DNA of 64,000 nucleotides. Source: Candidatus Omnitrophota bacterium (GTDB taxonomy: Bacteria; Hinthialibacterota; Hinthialibacteria; Hinthialibacterales; JAKPRU01). The position numbers and the translations under genes are program-made. The notes beneath the pieces are model-generated. The model had not been told where the DNA came from. It searched no databases and saw only the letters and a list, made by a program, of their open reading frames with translations. Location: the NCBI GenBank assembly GCA_029570205.1, contig JAKQSI010000045.1, positions 31,498 to 95,497 of the forward strand, in the 5' to 3' direction. The number at the start of each line of letters is the position of its first letter. Position 1 is the first letter of the stretch. This document shows positions 9,286 to 18,676 of this stretch, in pieces.

Positions 9286-10755
9286 CTATCCTGATTCGGA
9301 CGGCGGGTCGGATACATGCCGGTCACGCCGATCCCGGCGATCTGTCATACTCAGAAGCCCTGTCAGGACACAGGTTACCAGGACAGCCAGGGGGATATAC
9401 CAAACCCAGAAAATGTACGAATGAAAAAGCCTGTAGACCACGAGAACGGCTATTACACCGGCACACATCCCAATTGTGACGGCTCTCTGCGAACGGACGG
9501 AGGTGAAAATGGCCAGCAGAAACGATCCTAACAGGCTTCCATACGTAAATGTCGTCACTTTCAGGCCGGTTTCCAGGATGTTTGTGGACCCCTGTGCGCC
9601 GTACGCAATAGCCATCAAGAGAACGCACCAGGCGACGGTTACCCACCTGGACCAGCGGATTTCACGGCTCGGATCGAGAGTGTCGCCGAAGAAAGGTCGT
9701 ATGAAATCCGTCACGGTTGTGGCGGATAGAGAGTTCAGGGCGGAGGCGGTACTGGACATGGCTGCAGCGAAAATGGCCGCAATGACCAGCCCGCCGACCA
9801 GCGGGTTGAATTGCGTTCTAATAAAATAAGGAAAAATCTGGTCGGATTTCTCCAAGCCGGCAGGCGGTTCGGGATAGAAAACATAAAGCATAGCCCCGAT
9901 CAGGAGGAAAAGTGTGAATTGGGCAAACACGAGAAGTCCGCTTCCGATGATCGCGCATTTCGCGCCACGGAGACTCTTGCAGGACAGAAGGCGTTGGACA
10001 AGATCCTGGTCCGCTCCATGCGAGGCAAGAGTGAGAAATGTCCCACCGATTAACCCTGACCAAAACGTGTAAGAAAGACGAAAGGGAGAACTGAGGTCGA
10101 ATACCTGGAACTTCCCGGCTTCGGAGGCGATGTCAACAAATCGTTCCCAGCCTCCCGGTAGAAGGTGGAGAATCTGAAAGAAAGCGATCCCCGCCCCTGC
10201 CAGCATCACAAGCATTTGAAAGACTTCAGTCCATATTACGGCGGAGAGGCCCCCCAGCACTGTGTATACAAGTGAAACAAGTCCCATGAGAAGAATGGAA
10301 ATTGTCATGGACCAATCGGTTACAGTGAACAGAACGAGCGCGGCGCAGTAATGGCGGACACCGGCCGCCAGGGCGCGAGTCACAAAAAAGAACAGACCGG
10401 CAACCCGTTGAACCTCCACACCAAAACGCTTTCCAAGGTGAGCATAAATAGTGTAGATTTCCTCCCGGAAAAATGCCGGTAGAAAATAGACAGCCAGAAT
10501 TACTCTGGCCGCTACAAATCCCAACACCAATTGGAGAAAGGTCATCGAGCCGGTATACGCGATACTCGGAGTGCCGACATAAGTAACCGAGCTCGTTTCA
10601 GTGGCCACAACAGCCAGCAGAACCGCCCATGACGGGATGCTTCGTCCGCCCAGGAAATAATCCCGCAAGTTCTTCTGACGACGTGCAATCCAGGCTCCCA
10701 CACAGAGGAGAGCCCCCATGTAGACAGCAATAATAACGATCTGTATCTGCGCCAT
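9286..10755 (-). CDS. sodium:solute symporter (SSS family)
   Basis: About 489 residues with 13 or so hydrophobic helices. The typical start is IVIIAVYMGALLCVGAWIARR and the family motif region is DYFLGGRSIPSWAVLLAVVATETS. The SSS family imports sugars, amino acids, nucleobases or carboxylates with Na+; the substrate is not evident. The ATG at 10755 fits the family N-terminus. The longer 511-residue reading would overlap the preceding small gene. It begins 17 nt after that gene and is followed 45 nt later by the PEP-binding-domain gene, forming a four-gene minus-strand run down to 4987. Confidence 0.92.
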   Translation of the reverse strand: MAQIQIVIIAVYMGALLCVGAWIARRQKNLRDYFLGGRSIPSWAVLLAVVATETSSVTYVGTPSIAYTGSMTFLQLVLGFVAARVILAVYFLPAFFREEIYTIYAHLGKRFGVEVQRVAGLFFFVTRALAAGVRHYCAALVLFTVTDWSMTISILLMGLVSLVYTVLGGLSAVIWTEVFQMLVMLAGAGIAFFQILHLLPGGWERFVDIASEAGKFQVFDLSSPFRLSYTFWSGLIGGTFLTLASHGADQDLVQRLLSCKSLRGAKCAIIGSGLLVFAQFTLFLLIGAMLYVFYPEPPAGLEKSDQIFPYFIRTQFNPLVGGLVIAAIFAAAMSSTASALNSLSATTVTDFIRPFFGDTLDPSREIRWSRWVTVAWCVLLMAIAYGAQGSTNILETGLKVTTFTYGSLLGSFLLAIFTSVRSQRAVTIGMCAGVIAVLVVYRLFHSYIFWVWYIPLAVLVTCVLTGLLSMTDRRDRRDRHVSDPPSESG

Positions 10756-10772
10756 AGAGTTTTTAGAAAGCC

Positions 10773-11207
10773 TCAGCATATTGTACACATAAAGATGTGC
10801 GCCCCGCATGGATATACCCATCGGTGCCCGGTCATACCGAACATCTGCACGGTATTTACTTTCTCAACATAAACCGGACGATTGCGGGTGACCGCCGCGA
10901 TGTGGAGCGCGCTCAGGCAATCCGCGTTCAAGACAGGTTGTTGTCCCTTCCTGACGCGGAAAGTATGTTCGACCGGCAGGATTTGATCTTGCTTGGGACT
11001 TGAGCGAAGATCGGGCCGGCCGACCTTGTCGGCAACCGCTCGAATCCCCTCATCCGCAATTCGGAAAGCGTCCGGAGGCCCTTGGGCAATTTCCCAGCCG
11101 CTGGAGTCTTGACCATCGAAAGCAAGAGGCCACATATCGTCGGATTGGACGGACACCATCCCGGACAGGACAAGAATTCCCGTCAGAAAACCAAGGCATC
11201 TCCGCAT
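10773..11207 (-). CDS. short exported protein with a DUF1080-like N-terminus, possibly truncated
   Basis: AGGAGG sits 7-8 nt before the ATG at 11207, so this start is well supported. A signal peptide (MRRCLGFLTGILVLSGMVSV) is followed by MWPLAFDGQDSSGWEIAQGP, the usual opening of DUF1080 / 3-keto-disaccharide hydrolase domains (LFDGxxLxGW). A full DUF1080 needs ~180-200 residues. Here recognisable similarity stops after about 45 residues and the gene ends at 144 aa. I looked in the other two frames and saw no clear continuation. It may be a decayed DUF1080 gene or a short relative. It leads directly into the symporter gene. Confidence 0.6.
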   Translation of the reverse strand: MRRCLGFLTGILVLSGMVSVQSDDMWPLAFDGQDSSGWEIAQGPPDAFRIADEGIRAVADKVGRPDLRSSPKQDQILPVEHTFRVRKGQQPVLNADCLSALHIAAVTRNRPVYVEKVNTVQMFGMTGHRWVYPCGAHIFMCTIC

Positions 11208-11451
11208 TCGAACCTCCTGGGAAAGGGCATGATGATCCGGCATTTATGCGCCGATTTTTATGATAACGCAAAATTGTTGCGGGTGGGACCGTACCGCTTC
11301 AGTGGCAGCATAATCCCCGGGACAAGAAATCAGGGAATTCGAAATGGGGTGCTTGCCGAGAGGGTCGGCATTGAGATATACTGACATGGGATTTCGGCAA
11401 GACACTCGGTTGCACCTGGCATATCCCAGAGTTCTCGTTGAGCAGATTTCT

Positions 11452-13686
11452 ATGTTTCGGCGTGTTCGATCAAAATTGATTTTCTGGTTGCTCGTGGTGA
11501 CGCTGGGGACGATGGTCCCCGTCGCGGTTGTTCCATATTATTCGTTGCGAAAACAGGTTTTGGAAAGAGGGAAAGCGAGTCTGGACCTGGTATGGCAGGA
11601 GTTCCGAAATATGGGGGCTACGATCAACGAGATGTTGGAGCCTGCCGCCTACATGGTTCGGAGTGAATTGCAAGCCGAATTCAACAAGGATACATCGCTT
11701 GCCCGGGCGTTCCGGGAAGGGGATGTAGCCCGCCTGGAAGAATTAGAGGCGCGATTGACGGAAAAACTCCGCCGGTTCAGGGGGTGTCGGTTGATGCAGG
11801 TGCATCTCCTCAGCCTCAAGGACTACGAGGATTTGGATTCCCTGCAACAAAAAGATCTGCCGAATATGGGCCTGTATGAATCGAAAGATGGCACATTTCT
11901 GTTATGGATGTATTCGGAACTCGCAGAGGAAGATGTGGTGGTCGGCGGGCTTGTGGTAGGTCAGCCGATCATGCACCGTCAGGAGGTTTTGCCGGATACG
12001 TCTTCTTCTATCGGCGGCGGTTTACAGAAACCACGGAGTCCTTTCGTGCTGGACTGGAAACCAAGGAAACTTCGGGGCGTGCAAATCGACGTAATTGACC
12101 CTGCCGACCCGACGATTCTGGACCCCGGATTTGTGAAAAGTGAGAAATTCCAGAATCTCTTGAGTGGGGAATACAGTTACGCGGACAACTATATGGACAG
12201 CATTCGGATCGATGGCGACCTTTCCCAAGCCCTGCTGTTTCCGTTCAATAATCACAAAGGCGAGTTGACCGGTGTGATCATCCTGTCGGTGGCTCGTCTG
12301 GAGCCGTTGTCGGGATTCATATTGAAACATGCATTAAGTGGAATTGTATTCAGTACACTGTTCGCGATTGTCGTGGGCGTGGTACTGGCGCGTTCCATCG
12401 CGCACCCTCTGAATCGAATATCTCGAACAGCCAAACAGATGGCAAGGGGAGATTTAACCGTGCGTTCGGAGATCGTCGGAGAGGACGAGATCGGACAGTT
12501 GGCTGCGTCATTTAACGAAATGGCGTCCGAGGTGGAACGGAGCCACACCGAGCTGGCGGCGCGTGCCCGGGAGTTGGAGGATAGTGTGCGCCTGGTGAAC
12601 GCGGCCAACCGGGAGCTCACGCGCATTCAGAATCGCCTGGAGAATATCCTGGCGAACATCCGAAGCGGAGTTCTCGTGATCGATAATGTGGGTCGAGTGA
12701 TTCGAGCCAATCGAGCGGCTCTGGAGATCCTCGGTCTGGAAAAAACGCCTAATGCCGATTACCGGGAAGTCTTGGGATATGAAGACTTCGGTGAACTGGT
12801 GGAATCCTCATTGCACAGGGGAATCTCCATATTTCAGCGCGAGATCAAATGGAGTCGGGACGGGCACACGCCGGTTCCCATGCAGGTGAGTACCGTGCCG
12901 CTGCTGGATGGAGGACGAATTGCGGGCTTGGTCGTGACTTTCCATGATCTGTCAAGCATCCGAAAATTGGAGCGTCAGCTGGTTCTGCAAGACCGCCTCG
13001 CGGCCTTGGGACGCTTGTCGGCGGGTGTAGCACATGAGATTCGCAATCCACTCGGAGTGATTAAAGGTTCCGCAGAATTGCTGCGAAAGCGATTCGGCGG
13101 GATGCCGGGCGAAGAAGGATTATTCGACTTTATCCTGGAAGAGGTGGCGCGGCTCTCGCGGGTTGTCAGCGATTTTCTCAATTTTGCGCGCCCGCAGACA
13201 CCGGAGCTCGAAAAAGTGGATGTCAATACGGTCATTCAGCGTTCCGTCCAGTACCTGGAACACCAGGCCAACTCCCTGGAGATTCGCCGGGAATTCGAGC
13301 TCGCCGGCAATTTACCCTCTCTTCAGCTCGATCCCAATCTTTTCCAGCAAGTCTTGCTGAATATCCTTCTGAACGCCCAGGAAGCAATGCCGCAGGGAGG
13401 AACCATCCGAATCCGAACCCGTCGGTTTTCTGCGCGGGAGATTGCCGTCGAAATCCAGGACACGGGAGTGGGAATCCCTCCGGACAATCTTCAACATATT
13501 TTCGATCCGTTTTTTACTTCCAAAGACTCCGGAAGCGGCTTGGGACTTTCTGTCGTACATCAGATCGTCTCCAGCCATTCGGGCAGGATCGAAGTTGAAA
13601 GTTCTGTCGGCGTGGGAACGACATTCCGCTTGATCTTCCCGATTCAACGCGAGGGAACCGAATTGCCGACATCCATGATGGCCTGA
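11452..13686 (+). CDS. membrane sensor histidine kinase (HAMP-PAS-HisKA-HATPase)
   Basis: About 744 residues. TM1 lies near residues 8-30 (KLIFWLLVVTLGTMVPVAVV), a ~260-residue extracytoplasmic sensor follows, and TM2 is near 293-315. HAMP runs ~316-370 (ending DEIGQLAASFNEM) and PAS ~397-505. The HisKA phospho-acceptor is His528 in AGVAHEIRNPLG. The HATPase has N-box Asn641 (NILLNAQEAMP), G1 (DTGVGIPP) and G2 (GSGLGLSVVHQI). It is the NtrB/ZraS-like type that usually signals to sigma54 activators. No response regulator adjoins it. The start at 11452 is chosen because TM1 follows directly; ATGs at 11386 and 11344 are possible. Confidence 0.9.
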   Translation: MFRRVRSKLIFWLLVVTLGTMVPVAVVPYYSLRKQVLERGKASLDLVWQEFRNMGATINEMLEPAAYMVRSELQAEFNKDTSLARAFREGDVARLEELEARLTEKLRRFRGCRLMQVHLLSLKDYEDLDSLQQKDLPNMGLYESKDGTFLLWMYSELAEEDVVVGGLVVGQPIMHRQEVLPDTSSSIGGGLQKPRSPFVLDWKPRKLRGVQIDVIDPADPTILDPGFVKSEKFQNLLSGEYSYADNYMDSIRIDGDLSQALLFPFNNHKGELTGVIILSVARLEPLSGFILKHALSGIVFSTLFAIVVGVVLARSIAHPLNRISRTAKQMARGDLTVRSEIVGEDEIGQLAASFNEMASEVERSHTELAARARELEDSVRLVNAANRELTRIQNRLENILANIRSGVLVIDNVGRVIRANRAALEILGLEKTPNADYREVLGYEDFGELVESSLHRGISIFQREIKWSRDGHTPVPMQVSTVPLLDGGRIAGLVVTFHDLSSIRKLERQLVLQDRLAALGRLSAGVAHEIRNPLGVIKGSAELLRKRFGGMPGEEGLFDFILEEVARLSRVVSDFLNFARPQTPELEKVDVNTVIQRSVQYLEHQANSLEIRREFELAGNLPSLQLDPNLFQQVLLNILLNAQEAMPQGGTIRIRTRRFSAREIAVEIQDTGVGIPPDNLQHIFDPFFTSKDSGSGLGLSVVHQIVSSHSGRIEVESSVGVGTTFRLIFPIQREGTELPTSMMA

Positions 13687-13711
13687 TTGGGATACACAGA
13701 ACCCGTGGTGG

Positions 13712-16700
13712 TCATTGTACGGTTTTGCGGACAGATCGATTGAGAAGCAGCCAGACTCCCCACCCCAGCCAGATCACCAATCCCAGACAAGACAACGAGA
13801 ATCCCTGCGCAAACGAAGGCGGATCATAAACCATCCGCAGAGTATGACCACCCGCCGGAACGGCGATACCACGAAAGAATCGGAAAATCGGGAAGATATC
13901 CACTTCCTCCTCGTCCAGCCAGGCTTTCCAATCCGGAAAGAACGGTTCGCTGATACACAGCAGTCCATCCTTCGGAGCAAATCCGGCTATTTCGATTTCC
14001 TCAGGAGAGGACTGTGTTACAAGCCATTGGGATTCGGAGGATTCCTTTCGGAGGTCCGATTCCAGGGCGATCGGATAGGCGGATGTCTCCGGCTGGGTCG
14101 CTGTCGGAGCAGGTTGGGGGAACGGAACAAAAGGCTTGCGAGCCAATTGTTCCTTGGCCCCACGGGACATCAGGACGGGGATCTGCAAAGCAGTCAACTG
14201 TGCGCTCCGTGCGGCGTCTAACTCTGCCGCTGCGAGATCCGGCGGAGGGGTGTTCAGTTCCGGCATGGGAAATCCTTCGACCGAAGTTCTGATAATGACA
14301 TGTGTGCTGGAGGCAATCTCCACAGCGGACCCGGCAGTTGCGCCTTTCACACCAACAAAGGCATGTGCCCAGCGAAATCTCTTCCTGAGATCCAGCTCGC
14401 ATCCCACCGCCCGGAGCGCCTGGATGGTCTCCGATTGAAGGATATTGCAGCCCTCATCGCGTACCGCACCGATCACAATCGCACCGTTGGGGAGATTTTC
14501 CAGGAAACGAATCATCCGGGAATTCTCCGGAGTCCCGGAAACAACCTGGCCGGTGGCAACATCCCAGTCCATGCCGATATCGAAGGAGTCTGTGGCAACA
14601 ACGTTGTTGTTGATCGGGTCAAGCCATGCCAGGTTGTAGCCACGACGATTGGGCGCATAGTCCTTTCCGGAAACGATCAACGCGGCTCGGTCACTTTCAA
14701 CATCCCGGGGAACGGAATCGTCTTTGGGAGAGCTGAACAGGACAAGCGGAACTCGAAGCATAGCGGTCCCATCGCCGATGCGGCAAGAAGAAGCGGGCGG
14801 CATGGAAATCGGGAACCGGCTGTGAGCCTCGTATAACTGTCGGGCATTGAAATGTCGAGTATCCAGAAAGATCTCCGGGGACGGTAGAGACGGTGGTGAC
14901 AGAAACCAGGCCCCATCTACCTCGCTCATAATGAGGGCTTCTGTGGCGCTGACCACCTCCATTGCGGTTCCCGGCGGCATTCCCTTCACCCCGATCATGG
15001 AATGCGCCAGCCAAAGGCGCTTGCGCAAATCCACACCGGACCCGCAGGACCACAACGCCCGGACCGCATTCTCCTGCAAGATGTTCGTGCCCTCTTCTCG
15101 AATCGAGGCAAGAACGATATGACCGTTCGGAACGCTGTCCAGAAACCGAGCCATACGAGTGTTTTCCTGCTTTTCGGGAGGGGCAAATCCGGTGGAAGGA
15201 TCAAAGTCCGCCATGGTGTTAAAACAATCCCGCTTGGTGACTTTCCCTGTTTGAGGATCCAAAACGGCAATGTTGTACCCGGTTCGGTTCAGGGAGTAGT
15301 TTTCTCCAGCGACCAGGATTACAGATTGATGCCGGACGGAGTTCTTGGAAATGCTCAGGCAGACAATCGGGGAAGGCAATACGGCTGAGACTCCGGGGAT
15401 TCGCGCGGAGGCAACGCTCGACGGTTTGAATCGATCCAGGCCGACCAGTGCAACACGATCATAAGGGACACTCTGACTCGCCAGCAAAGCCGGAATCGAG
15501 GTCGGTTCGACAGCCCACCAGGAACCGTACCACCGAACCGGAGCAGAGACATCGGGATTTCGCCATAGATGCTCCTGAATTGGTTTCCATGGCCCCCCGG
15601 GACCGGGAATATCCGAAAGGATGTATTCCGTATTCAGCAGGTCCAGAAACCGATGGTTGATACGCGTCGGATCTTCCAGACTGTGCAGGCCATTATTGCG
15701 CTGCACGTTGTAATAGGAGGGTCTCAGGGGACTCTCACCGTCCAACTCACGAAATCCGAACACCTGACCGTGATATTGGCGGCGGTCTTCACCTTCGGGA
15801 CCGAACCGGATCTTGACTCGGCCCCGTGCAGGATTATCGAGAATCGTCTGTACGCATTCATCCCAAACATACTCCCCGGTTCTCGGTTCAATCTCGCGGG
15901 TTCCGTGAACAGTAGCCAAATCCCAGAAAACCAACAGAACAACAAAAGCGGAAAAAACCGTATGCGTGATTTTCCCTTGCGCATAGAGGACGGCCACCGC
16001 CACAACAAGAAGGAGGCAAAGCAAAATCCAGCCGATCTGCCGGATCAACAGCGGCAACGAATCGGATATCTGTCCCTGAACAATGAAGAGACGAAGAACG
16101 ATCAGAAGAAGAAAGGCAAAGAACATACAAAGGAACAACACTCCGAACGTGCCGAGATAAATCCGTGCAACATGATTCCGGGAGAAAACGCGGTCCCGCG
16201 TGAGAGCATCCAGTCCTCGTCCGGCCGCAAGCGCAACAGCCAGAGTTACCACAAAGACCCACCGACTTGACGCACGAAGCCAGGCTATTCCGGGGATAAA
16301 CTCATACGCCCACCGATGTGCCGCCGTGACATCCCCCAAAGCCAGGATGCCTGCCACTACGGCAATCAGGAGATAAAAGCCGGCCGGCCCTTTCCAGCGA
16401 AACACCGGTATACAAAACAACGCAATCAATGTTGTGGTAATCCCCCAGTAAAACACTTCGGCTCCGACATCCAGACCGGGGAGACGGACCGTTTCCGGCA
16501 ATACCGTATCGACAACCAGTTCCTCAATGGGAAGCGACAACTCCGAACTCGATTCATAGGTCGGACGGGCACGTTCTCCCTCGGTCACCAGCCCCCGCAG
16601 AGGAAGCCACTGCACCATGGTGGCAAGTCCGGCCACACCGACGAGCACGAGAACTGTCAGCCCGCGATGAAACGCCTTCGCCCGCTCCTTTGTTTCGGCT

Positions 16701-17368
16701 ACGCAAACCGCCCACACCAGTCTGGCAAGCACAACAAAGGTGAGATAAATAGCCATTTGCGGATGGCCGCCAAAGTAGGTGCAGATCAGACAGCCTCCAC
16801 AGAGCCACCCCGCCATTCGCCGTCCTTCAACCAGAAATTCCTCCAGGCAGAGGAGAATCCAGGGCAGCCAAACCGCCGTTTGGATGATATTGGAATGTAT
16901 CTTGTGGGCTACCAGGAACCCGGAAAAGGTAAGAATGATACCGGCAAGCAGCGCAGCGGTATTCGTAAGCCCGTGTCTCCGACCCAGCATGGCCGTGCCC
17001 AATCCGGCGAAAAACAAATGCAACAGAATCCATCTTTCAAAAATCGAATAGGAGAATCCATGCTCGCTCCAAAATGGAAGAAGCAGAAGGTTCGGCGGGT
17101 AGAAGAACGCCAACTCGGAGTTCGCGATCCCCGGCCAGCCCCCAAACAAATGTTCATCCCAGAGAGGAATATGCCCGTTCAGGAGCTCTCGAACGGCGAA
17201 AAGCCGGAACGGGTAATCTTTGAATTGAAGGTCTGCCCCGACATGTGAACGTTCATTGCGGTTCGGGGTCAGGATGGGCCAGAAGAACACGATCAGGAAT
17301 ACAAACAGCACCATCCCGATCGGCCAGACCGCAGATGGGAATCCTTTGCGAATCATCGGAAACCCCAT
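13712..17368 (-). CDS. YfhO-type polytopic membrane protein with two ILEI/FAM3-like domains
   Basis: A 1218-residue protein. Residues ~1-490 hold about a dozen membrane helices with the YfhO-like loop (GADLQFKDYPFRLFAVREL, then IPLWDEHLFGGWPG). A long exported part follows, with a C-terminal helix near 1190-1210. Two similar segments, ~683-815 and ~895-1028, share GYNxAxLDP, a run of RMxRFLxxxPNGxIV, an xREEG/xRDEG NILQ motif, LDLRKR and xGVKG. This pattern matches the ILEI (FAM3/PANDER) domain, known from vertebrate FAM3 proteins and, as a glycan-binding stem domain, from POMGNT1. YfhO proteins have a GT-C-like membrane fold and serve glycan modification of envelope polymers. The gene is last in a minus-strand operon after a Wzz-like gene, which supports a polysaccharide role. 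Confidence 0.82.
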   Translation of the reverse strand: MGFPMIRKGFPSAVWPIGMVLFVFLIVFFWPILTPNRNERSHVGADLQFKDYPFRLFAVRELLNGHIPLWDEHLFGGWPGIANSELAFFYPPNLLLLPFWSEHGFSYSIFERWILLHLFFAGLGTAMLGRRHGLTNTAALLAGIILTFSGFLVAHKIHSNIIQTAVWLPWILLCLEEFLVEGRRMAGWLCGGCLICTYFGGHPQMAIYLTFVVLARLVWAVCVAETKERAKAFHRGLTVLVLVGVAGLATMVQWLPLRGLVTEGERARPTYESSSELSLPIEELVVDTVLPETVRLPGLDVGAEVFYWGITTTLIALFCIPVFRWKGPAGFYLLIAVVAGILALGDVTAAHRWAYEFIPGIAWLRASSRWVFVVTLAVALAAGRGLDALTRDRVFSRNHVARIYLGTFGVLFLCMFFAFLLLIVLRLFIVQGQISDSLPLLIRQIGWILLCLLLVVAVAVLYAQGKITHTVFSAFVVLLVFWDLATVHGTREIEPRTGEYVWDECVQTILDNPARGRVKIRFGPEGEDRRQYHGQVFGFRELDGESPLRPSYYNVQRNNGLHSLEDPTRINHRFLDLLNTEYILSDIPGPGGPWKPIQEHLWRNPDVSAPVRWYGSWWAVEPTSIPALLASQSVPYDRVALVGLDRFKPSSVASARIPGVSAVLPSPIVCLSISKNSVRHQSVILVAGENYSLNRTGYNIAVLDPQTGKVTKRDCFNTMADFDPSTGFAPPEKQENTRMARFLDSVPNGHIVLASIREEGTNILQENAVRALWSCGSGVDLRKRLWLAHSMIGVKGMPPGTAMEVVSATEALIMSEVDGAWFLSPPSLPSPEIFLDTRHFNARQLYEAHSRFPISMPPASSCRIGDGTAMLRVPLVLFSSPKDDSVPRDVESDRAALIVSGKDYAPNRRGYNLAWLDPINNNVVATDSFDIGMDWDVATGQVVSGTPENSRMIRFLENLPNGAIVIGAVRDEGCNILQSETIQALRAVGCELDLRKRFRWAHAFVGVKGATAGSAVEIASSTHVIIRTSVEGFPMPELNTPPPDLAAAELDAARSAQLTALQIPVLMSRGAKEQLARKPFVPFPQPAPTATQPETSAYPIALESDLRKESSESQWLVTQSSPEEIEIAGFAPKDGLLCISEPFFPDWKAWLDEEEVDIFPIFRFFRGIAVPAGGHTLRMVYDPPSFAQGFSLSCLGLVIWLGWGVWLLLNRSVRKTVQ

Positions 17369-17416
17369 GTTCCTTCCTATCCCCGCTGTTTTTGTAAAGA
17401 GAGCGGAGCGCCGGAA

Positions 17417-18676
17417 TTATACCGATGCGCTCTCCTTCTTCTGGGCGATGCCGTAGAGATCTTTCAGCAGGAAATAGGCGAGCGCCGCAAGAAAGGCCAT
17501 CGAGCCGGACAGGACAACGACAGCAGGACGGTTGGGCCTGGCAACCGTATCCTTGGCCAGTGCTTTGGTAATCGGGATCATCTCATATCGCTCGGAGAAA
17601 ATGGTTGTGAACGCCCATCCCAGCTCCTTGTCGATGCCGCCGAAAATCTCGTAAGACCGGTCGTACTCGGCTTTCAGGCGCGCCACCTCAATCTGTCTGT
17701 CATAGATCTGGTTCTGGGCCTCACGGACTTTTTGCTCGAGGTCCGGCAGCATTTTTTCGATCTGCGCGAGTTTCGCCTGATCGGCAATAAGCTGCGCATT
17801 CAAACGGTCCTTCTCAGCAAGAAGAGTATAATGCTCCTGGTTGGGAGATTCGATGGTCAGAGAAAGATTTGGGAGCTGGGAGCCTTTGAGTTCCGGTGTT
17901 GCGCTGCGAACCATTTCGAACAGCACTGCGTCCTCCGAAAGTGTCCGTGCCAAAACAAGCTTCTCCGGCTGATTCTGAACGGCCTTTTCCAAGCCGGCCA
18001 CTCGTACGGCGAGTTCCTGGGTCGAGACGATCAGATTCTCCCGTTCGCTCAATCTTAACTGCCATTGGCTGTACAGATTGTCCAGATACTTCTGAAGAAC
18101 TTCCACTTCATATTCTTTTTGGGTGCGCAGATAAAGTTGCTCGCGACTGTTGTTGGCAGCCATTCGATCAGCCAGTGTTTCATCGAGCAGCTGTGCAGTC
18201 CGGCTCGCCTCCTCGATAAGGAACGCGATATTCTTCTCAATCCCCTTTCGGACCAATGAATTCGCGACTTTCGCGGCCATTTCGGGAGTTTCCATTTCGG
18301 CGTACACCCGGATGACACTGGTCTCCTTATACTTGGAAACACTGATACGGGAAGCGAGCTGATCGACTTGACTGATCTCGTAAGGCTTCTCAGATAATCC
18401 CAATTCCGGATCATCAATAATGGCTTTCAGTGTATCGTCCCCTTCGATATAACGTGCATAGACTTCAACCGGCGTGATCCAATTTTGCATGGCCCGTTCG
18501 CCTACCCGCGAAGGTCTCACTTCGACCTCCGCCATCGCCCCATACCGTTTAGTCATAAACAGCGTGGCGATAAAAAAAACCATCATTACAACGAACGTGA
18601 CCGTCAGAATCCGTTTCCCCCGTTCCCAGACGACCCGATATACAGAAGAGAGATCGATTTCCCGTTCAATGCTCAT
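17417..18676 (-). CDS. Wzz/chain-length-determinant-like coiled-coil membrane protein
   Basis: About 419 residues. An N-terminal cytoplasmic stub (MSIEREIDLSSVYRVVWERG) is followed by TM1 (~20-42). A long periplasmic part has heptad-rich coiled coil between roughly 160 and 360, and TM2 sits near the C-terminus (VVVLSGSMAFLAALAYFLL). This is the Wzz/PCP topology that controls polysaccharide chain length or bridges export machinery. No tyrosine-kinase domain is attached. The ATG at 18676 (AAAGGGG upstream) overlaps the end of the rotamase-like gene by 11 nt, which suggests translational coupling. Confidence 0.82.
   Translation of the reverse strand: MSIEREIDLSSVYRVVWERGKRILTVTFVVMMVFFIATLFMTKRYGAMAEVEVRPSRVGERAMQNWITPVEVYARYIEGDDTLKAIIDDPELGLSEKPYEISQVDQLASRISVSKYKETSVIRVYAEMETPEMAAKVANSLVRKGIEKNIAFLIEEASRTAQLLDETLADRMAANNSREQLYLRTQKEYEVEVLQKYLDNLYSQWQLRLSERENLIVSTQELAVRVAGLEKAVQNQPEKLVLARTLSEDAVLFEMVRSATPELKGSQLPNLSLTIESPNQEHYTLLAEKDRLNAQLIADQAKLAQIEKMLPDLEQKVREAQNQIYDRQIEVARLKAEYDRSYEIFGGIDKELGWAFTTIFSERYEMIPITKALAKDTVARPNRPAVVVLSGSMAFLAALAYFLLKDLYGIAQKKESASV

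Noticed and set aside
16316..17248. 310-codon plus-strand frame opposite the YfhO-type gene
   Set aside because: His/Gln/Arg-rich shadow of a membrane protein in the complementary frame.
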